Below are positions 59,558 through 64,000 of a stretch of 64,000 nucleotides of DNA, one piece after another; position 1 is the stretch's first letter; every line of letters begins with the position of its first letter. The position numbers were made by a program, and so were the translations under genes. Below the pieces are notes generated by a model. That model made no database searches and was not told where the DNA came from. It saw only the letters and a list, made by a program, of their open reading frames with translations. The stretch is from SXNM01 sp964586155 (GTDB lineage Bacteria > Myxococcota_A > UBA9042), in NCBI GenBank assembly GCA_964586155.1, contig CAZPHC010000008.1, positions 124,001 to 188,000 on the forward strand, given 5' to 3'.

Positions 59558-61099
59558 GTGCAGGCGCGAAAAAAAGCCGCGTGCAAGGTGCCCGTGCAAG
59601 GTGCCTGGCACCTCGTGTCGGCGTGCAAGGTGCCCGTGCAAGGTGCCCGTGCAAGGTGCCTGGCACCTCGCGCCGCCAGCGTCGCCGTGCAAGGTGCCCT
59701 CGCGCCGCCCGTGCAAGGTGCCTGGCACCTCGCGCCGCCAGCGTCGCCGTGCAAGGTGCCCTCGCGCCGCCGGCACATCGCGCCGCCAGCGTCCCCGCCG
59801 TGCCCGACAGGCAGCAAGGCACCTGTGTCGAGCGCCTGCAAGGTACCCGCCGAGAAGTTGCTCGACTGCTACATCAACAACACCGCCATCGGCGAGTTCG
59901 ATTGCGCCGGCAAGGCCCTGCCGACAAGCGCCAACTGCGCGGACAAGGTCGCCGCGGTCGTCGCGTGTGAGGCCGGCACGACAGGACCGGGGGCCAACGC
60001 CCGTAGCACGGGAGACGCCGTCAGTGGCGCCGACGCAAGCCCGACCGACGCAAGCTCTACCGACGCAGTCGCGACTGACGCAGCCACGGGCGACTCGAGC
60101 GCCGCAGACGTGGCCGCGACCGACACTGGTAGCGGCGGCGCGGACACGAGCGTCACCGACGTGGGATCTGGCATCACGTGTCCCTGCTTCGACGAGGCGA
60201 CCATCAAGGACTCCCACAAGGCGGCGAGTTCCATCGCCGGGTCCAAGCCGGGCGTCTCCATGGCGAGCGGGGGCCAGCCGACAGTCTACGGAGGCTGCTT
60301 CTATCAGAAGGGAGCGACCGAGGCCGACTTCGGCAAGTCCGACAAGGTCAACTGGGTGGTCATCACAGCTCTCGATAGCGCCGACGCCGAGGTCTACAAC
60401 GGGTGGTTCATCGCCGGCCCGACGCCAGACGACAACAACGTCGTCAAGCCGACGTGTGGCGCTACCAAGGGTGATAGCAAGGCCAAGGATGGCCCCGCGG
60501 AGGTCCTCAAGCAGGGCATCTCGGACTCGGAGCTCAACGCTTGTGTGCAGGTTCTGGTCGACGTCAAGGCTGCCCTCGACTGGTCGTCCTGCGGCGAGCA
60601 GCATTTGGTGCCGGCTGCAAGGTGCCTGGCACCTCGCGCTGGGCACCTCGCGCTCGGCACCTCGCGCTGGGCACCTCGCGCTGCCGGCTGCAAGGTGCCT
60701 GGCACCTCGCGCTCGCGGCACCTCGCGCTCCTGCGCTCCGCAGGGCACCTCGCGCTGCAGGGCACCTCGCGCTGCAAGGTGCCTGGCACCTCGCGCTGGC
60801 ACCTCGCGCTCTGCTGCAAGGTGCCTGGCACCTCGCGCTGCACCTCGCGCTCGGCACCTCGCGCTGGGCACCTCGCGCTGCCGGCTGCAAGGTGCCTGGC
60901 ACCTCGCGCTCGCGGCACCTCGCGCTCCTGCGCTCCGCAGGGCACCTCGCGCTGCACCTCGCACTCCGGCACCTCGCGCTGCAAGGTGCCAGGCACCTCG
61001 CGCTGCAAGGTGCCAGGCACCTCGCGCTGCACCTCGCACTCCGGCACCTCGCGCTCCGGCACGCCCTGCCGCGCGCCCGTCCGGAATGGGACCGCCTGA
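59558..61099 (+). CDS. Secreted-protein remnant between two REP-like arrays (open frame, possible pseudogene)
   Basis: A 513-codon open frame. Only about 59845-60605 looks like real protein: EKLLDCYINNTAIGEFDC, an Asp/Thr/Ala/Ser linker of the lipoprotein type, then GITCPCFDEATIKDSHKA and TVYGGCFYQKGATEADFG, with paired cysteines. Both ends of the frame are encoded by the palindromic arrays (CKVPVQGAWHL, GTSRCKVPGTSR), so the original signal peptide and C-terminus appear to have been overwritten or displaced. Nothing proves translation; the array keeps several frames open on both strands. It may be a pseudogene of a lipoprotein or a domesticated fusion. No ribosome-binding site at 59558 is convincing. 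Confidence 0.45.
   Translation: MQARKKAACKVPVQGAWHLVSACKVPVQGARARCLAPRAASVAVQGALAPPVQGAWHLAPPASPCKVPSRRRHIAPPASPPCPTGSKAPVSSACKVPAEKLLDCYINNTAIGEFDCAGKALPTSANCADKVAAVVACEAGTTGPGANARSTGDAVSGADASPTDASSTDAVATDAATGDSSAADVAATDTGSGGADTSVTDVGSGITCPCFDEATIKDSHKAASSIAGSKPGVSMASGGQPTVYGGCFYQKGATEADFGKSDKVNWVVITALDSADAEVYNGWFIAGPTPDDNNVVKPTCGATKGDSKAKDGPAEVLKQGISDSELNACVQVLVDVKAALDWSSCGEQHLVPAARCLAPRAGHLALGTSRWAPRAAGCKVPGTSRSRHLALLRSAGHLALQGTSRCKVPGTSRWHLALCCKVPGTSRCTSRSAPRAGHLALPAARCLAPRARGTSRSCAPQGTSRCTSHSGTSRCKVPGTSRCKVPGTSRCTSHSGTSRSGTPCRAPVRNGTA
59579..59850. repeat. REP-like palindromic repeat cluster next to the RAYT gene
   Basis: The core AGGTGCCTGGCACCT is a perfect palindrome about its central T, found at 59599-59613, 59654-59668 and 59716-59730. 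Between these lie left halves (GTGCAAGGTGCC) alone. The right flank CGCGCCGCCAGCGTCGCC follows two of the three palindromes; partial or variant copies also occur. The cluster ends near 59850 at a diverged GCAAGGTACC. Confidence 0.9.
60608..61065. repeat. Dense REP-like array of about 20 GGCACCTCGCGCT units
   Basis: Seven palindromic cores are seen: 60620-60634, 60693-60707, 60777-60791, 60819-60833, 60890-60904 with central T, and 60984-60998 and 61008-61022 with central A. Between them are many single right halves (CACCTCGCGCT), about 21 exact plus two CACCTCGCACT variants. A block of roughly 110 bp (near 60650-60765 and 60850-60955) is internally duplicated, pointing to unequal recombination or slippage. 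Confidence 0.93.
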
Positions 61100-61161
61100 T
61101 TGACGCAACCTTTTGGAAATGCGAACCTCCTCCGGTCATCGTTCCACTCGGCGGGGTCGTC

Positions 61162-64000
61162 GTGGCGTTGCAATTGCGGACGGGTGTCACCCGGTGGTGC
61201 TTGGGCTGTGTGCTGGCGTGTCTGTGCGCCTGCGGGCCGGATCCGGCCACAGGGACCGGCGGCGACGCCGGGGACGTCGTCGACGCGACAGGCGGCAGCG
61301 ACGGCGCCGCGGCGACGGACATCGCGGGCCCCGACGTCGCCGCCAACGACATCGCGTCGAGCGAGGACACCTCGAACTGCCAGGGCGGCGTCGGCTGCCC
61401 TTGCCTCGAACCGACCGACTGCACCGTGCCGATCTGCCTCGACACCGCGGACGGCGGCCGCTGCTCCGGCCATTGTGGCTTCACGGCGTGCCCGGATGGC
61501 TGGGTCTGCAAGGGCGCGGTCGGCGGCAGGGACAGCCTGGCCACCTGTGTCCCGGAGCAACCCGACCTCTGCCGACCCTGCCAGGACGACGCGGGGTGTC
61601 AGCAGGGCGGCCATCCCGACGCCCGCTGCGTCGACCACGGCGACGCCGGCGGGTTCTGCGGCAGCGCCTGCGGCGACGACACCGCGTGTCCGAAGGGCTA
61701 CGACTGCCGCGTCGTCGCCTCGGTGACCGGCGGTGCCGAGCTGAAGCAATGCGTACCCCAGGCCCAACCCGGGGCGCCACCAGGGGCCTTCGGTGCGTGC
61801 TCGTGCTCCGACGCGGCGGTGGCCAAGAGCGCCTCCACCGCGTGCCACGTCGTGGTGGGCAGCGGAGCTGCGGCCAAGCGCTGCCTCGGCAGTCGATCGT
61901 GCAGCGCGACCGGGCTCGGGTCATGCACCGCCCTGAGCGGCGCGAGCGCGGCCTGCCTCGACGTGCAATGCCTCGACGCCAAGAGCGGACAGCCCCTCGT
62001 CGATGGCACTCCTTGCGACGACGGCCGCGCCTGCACCGTCGGCGACGCCTGCGGCGCCGGCGTCTGCGTCGCCGGCGGCTCGATCTGCCCCTGCGAGCCC
62101 GGCGTCGCGTCTTGCCCGAAGCCTGCGGCCGGCGACGCCGGTAACCCGTGCAAGGGCGAGCCGCTGTGTCTGGCCGCCGCTCCCGGGGCCGCCGTGCCGT
62201 TTCGCTGCGCCATCACGTCCTACGTGCAATGCGAGGCGACCGGCGCCAACCCCTGCCTGGTCAGCGCCTGCGACACCAGCACGGCCACCTGCGTCACCGC
62301 CCCGGTCGAGCGCGTCGACACGCTCTGCGACGTCGGTCCGGACGCTGCCGGCCAGCCGTTGTGCCGCACCCAGCTCAAGCCTGCCGCCGCCGCCGACAGC
62401 CCGCCGCTGCCGTGTGACGACGGCCAGGCCTGCTCGAGCGACGACGCGTGCAGCAAGGGTCTGTGCAAGGGCGTCAGCGCCGCTTGCCTCTGCCAGGGCG
62501 ACGCGGATTGCCTCGACGACGGCAACCTCTGCAACGGAGCTCCCTACTGCGACAAATCCGGGCCGCTGTGGTCGTGCAAGACCAACCCGGCCACGGTGAT
62601 CGCGTGCGATACCAGCAAGGATGGTCCCTGCGTCGCGACGACGTGCCAGCCGGCGACCGGCGGATGCGCTGCGGCGCCGCTTCCCGCGGGAGCGACCTGC
62701 ACCGACGGCGTGGCGTGCAGCGAGGGCGACGCCTGCGACGGCAAGGGTGCGTGCGCCTCTGGGGCCTGGGTGTGCTGCGCCAGCGACACGGAGTGCCTGG
62801 CCAAGGACGATGGCGACAAGTGCAACGGCCTGCCCTTCTGCAACAAGCAGACCGGCGCGTGCCAACTCAACCCCGCCTCGATCGTCTCGTGCCCGACCGT
62901 CGGAGACACGGCCTGCCTGCAGACCCAATGCCAGGTCACCAGCGGCAGCTGCGTCGCAGTCGCCACGCCGGCCGGCAAGGGCTGCGACGACGGCCAGGTC
63001 TGCACGGGCAGCGACGCCTGCGACGGCCAGGGCAGCTGCATCGGCCAGACGCCGATCTGCGCCTGCGCCAAGGACGCCGACTGCGTCGCCAAGGACGACG
63101 GCAAGCCCTGCAACGGCACGCTCTACTGCAATGTCGTCAGCGGCATGTGCCTGCCAAACCCGTCGACGGTCGTGTCGTGTTCCAACGAAGCCGACACGCC
63201 CTGCCGACACAACCGCTGCGTCGAGGCGACCGGCACGTGCTCGTTGGTCGATCTGCCCGCGAAATCGGCCTGCGACGACGGAAGCGTCTGTACCAGCGGT
63301 GACAGCTGCGACGGCAAGGGCGGCTGCAACGCCGGCGCCGCCATCTGCGCATGCACCAGCGACGCCGACTGCGCCCCGTTCGAGGACGGCAACCTCTGCA
63401 ACGGCACGCTCTACTGCGACATGGCCGCTGGCGGGGGGCCTGCGTGCAAGGTCAATCCCAAGACGGTCAAGGTCTGCCCGACGGTCGACGACACCGCCTG
63501 CACCGTCGCGACCTGCGCGCCCAAGACCGGCGCCTGCCAGCTCCTGCCTCGCCCCGTCGGCGCGCCGTGCCAGGACGGCCTCGCCTGCACGGGCGGCGAT
63601 GCCTGCGACGGCAAGGGCACCTGCACGCCCGGCGCCAACGTCTGCCCGTGCAAGACGACAGCCGACTGCGCGGTGTTCGACCCGCCCGGCGTGGCGCCCT
63701 GCGGCGAGCGGCACCTGTGCGGCAAGGCCGGCGGTGGGCTCGGCTGTGCGCTCGGGCTGCCGACGGCCGGCACCCCGTGCAGCGACGGCGACGCCTGCAC
63801 CATCGGCGATCTCTGCGACGGCAGCGGCAAGTGCCTGCCGGGCAAGTCGAAGGTCTGCGACGATGGCAACACGTGCACGCTCGACGCCTGTGTCTCGGGC
63901 GGCTGCTCGTCCCAAGCCCTCGAGTCGGCCGACTGCGACGATGGGGTCGTCTGCAGCGTTGGCGACCTCTGCAAGGGCGGCGCGTGTGTGCCCGGCCCGA
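61162..64000 (+). CDS. Giant Cys-rich lipoprotein (3' end cut off by window edge)
   Basis: At least 946 residues; the stop is beyond base 64000. GTG 61162 starts a lipoprotein signal (CLGCVLACLCACGPD) followed by an Ala/Asp/Thr/Gly linker, then Cys-rich modules to the end. Repeated patterns include CDDGRACTVGDACGAGVC, CACAKDADCVAKDDGKPC and NGTLYCNVVSGMCLPNPST, the same roughly 80-residue module as in the product of 38660-46936. No propeller block has appeared by the window edge. Surface-exposed and disulphide-bonded is inferred. The start is uncertain because the frame is open upstream through the repeat array; TTG 61168 is another candidate. It begins about 100 bp after the REP-like array. 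Confidence 0.82.
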   Translation, partial: MALQLRTGVTRWCLGCVLACLCACGPDPATGTGGDAGDVVDATGGSDGAAATDIAGPDVAANDIASSEDTSNCQGGVGCPCLEPTDCTVPICLDTADGGRCSGHCGFTACPDGWVCKGAVGGRDSLATCVPEQPDLCRPCQDDAGCQQGGHPDARCVDHGDAGGFCGSACGDDTACPKGYDCRVVASVTGGAELKQCVPQAQPGAPPGAFGACSCSDAAVAKSASTACHVVVGSGAAAKRCLGSRSCSATGLGSCTALSGASAACLDVQCLDAKSGQPLVDGTPCDDGRACTVGDACGAGVCVAGGSICPCEPGVASCPKPAAGDAGNPCKGEPLCLAAAPGAAVPFRCAITSYVQCEATGANPCLVSACDTSTATCVTAPVERVDTLCDVGPDAAGQPLCRTQLKPAAAADSPPLPCDDGQACSSDDACSKGLCKGVSAACLCQGDADCLDDGNLCNGAPYCDKSGPLWSCKTNPATVIACDTSKDGPCVATTCQPATGGCAAAPLPAGATCTDGVACSEGDACDGKGACASGAWVCCASDTECLAKDDGDKCNGLPFCNKQTGACQLNPASIVSCPTVGDTACLQTQCQVTSGSCVAVATPAGKGCDDGQVCTGSDACDGQGSCIGQTPICACAKDADCVAKDDGKPCNGTLYCNVVSGMCLPNPSTVVSCSNEADTPCRHNRCVEATGTCSLVDLPAKSACDDGSVCTSGDSCDGKGGCNAGAAICACTSDADCAPFEDGNLCNGTLYCDMAAGGGPACKVNPKTVKVCPTVDDTACTVATCAPKTGACQLLPRPVGAPCQDGLACTGGDACDGKGTCTPGANVCPCKTTADCAVFDPPGVAPCGERHLCGKAGGGLGCALGLPTAGTPCSDGDACTIGDLCDGSGKCLPGKSKVCDDGNTCTLDACVSGGCSSQALESADCDDGVVCSVGDLCKGGACVPGP

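Noticed and set aside
60608..61065. CRISPR array
   Set aside because: Units are palindromic halves at irregular spacing, mostly with no unique spacers of constant length, and there are no cas genes; the neighbouring RAYT explains it better.
61921..63915. A 664-codon minus-strand frame with repeated Ala/Val/Arg pattern
   Set aside because: Shadow of the repeated Cys modules of the plus-strand lipoprotein gene.

Overview
This 64 kb window is very GC-rich and almost fully coding. It looks like a scaffold of a Myxococcota (myxobacterial, delta-proteobacterial) genome. Pointers are three Hanks-type Ser/Thr kinases (two with an N-terminal Cys zinc-ribbon-like tag, one fused to PEGA and AAA-ATPase regions), a CarF-type plasmalogen desaturase, and many lipoproteins with Asp/Thr/Ala-rich linkers followed by Cys-rich CDDGxxC repeats. 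Giant secreted proteins built from those repeats point the same way. A run of exactly 100 N (55776-55875) is a scaffold gap, so this is a draft or metagenome-derived assembly. I saw no rRNA, tRNA, CRISPR array or prophage.

Layout. 1-6.6 kb (minus): a truncated fasciclin lipoprotein, then a tight cluster of spermidine synthase, amidase and HemB (overlapping start/stop codons), then a Ser/Thr kinase. 6.8-9.7 kb (plus): a five-haem and a two-haem c-type cytochrome lipoprotein. 9.7-15.5 kb (minus): a probable transcription unit of a secreted fibrinogen-like protein, a 698-residue membrane protein, a DedA protein, MoaD and MoaE. 15.6-19.4 kb: a second kinase, divergent from a secreted protein that is a paralogue of the 13.3-15.5 kb one. 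19.5-25.3 kb: a hypothetical and a sigma-region-2-like protein divergent from carF, then ArgE-like deacetylase, ferredoxin-NADP reductase and a membrane protein. 25.5-32.1 kb (plus): acetyltransferase plus FAD oxidoreductase, the kinase/AAA protein, a second acetyltransferase and a transglutaminase-like protein.

32.4-38.6 kb (plus): a 1263-residue secreted zinc metalloprotease whose first codons contain eleven copies of a pentanucleotide repeat, then two lipoproteins. 38.7-46.9 kb (minus): a 2758-residue lipoprotein with alternating Cys-rich and NHL-propeller blocks. 47-55.6 kb: thiopurine methyltransferase, PIG-L deacetylase, a ferritin-like lipoprotein, an Asp/Glu-rich exported protein, a patatin-like protein, an alkylglycerol-monooxygenase-like hydroxylase, a GT4 glycosyltransferase and a tiny Cys protein. 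55.6-58.3 kb: a double-hairpin tandem repeat broken by the gap, a DUF805/SRPBCC membrane protein and an M23 peptidase. 58.5-64 kb: a REP-associated (Y1, RAYT-type) transposase, two dense arrays of its likely palindromic repeat family around a secreted-protein remnant, and the start of another giant Cys-rich lipoprotein.

How the genes fit together: most of the content concerns the cell surface (lipoproteins, protease, peptidoglycan hydrolase, lipid modification) and signalling, with scattered cofactor enzymes (haem, molybdopterin, polyamine). The most unusual features are the probable phase-variable repeat in the metalloprotease gene, the RAYT with its arrays, and two ether-lipid enzymes (CarF-like and AGMO-like) in the same window.
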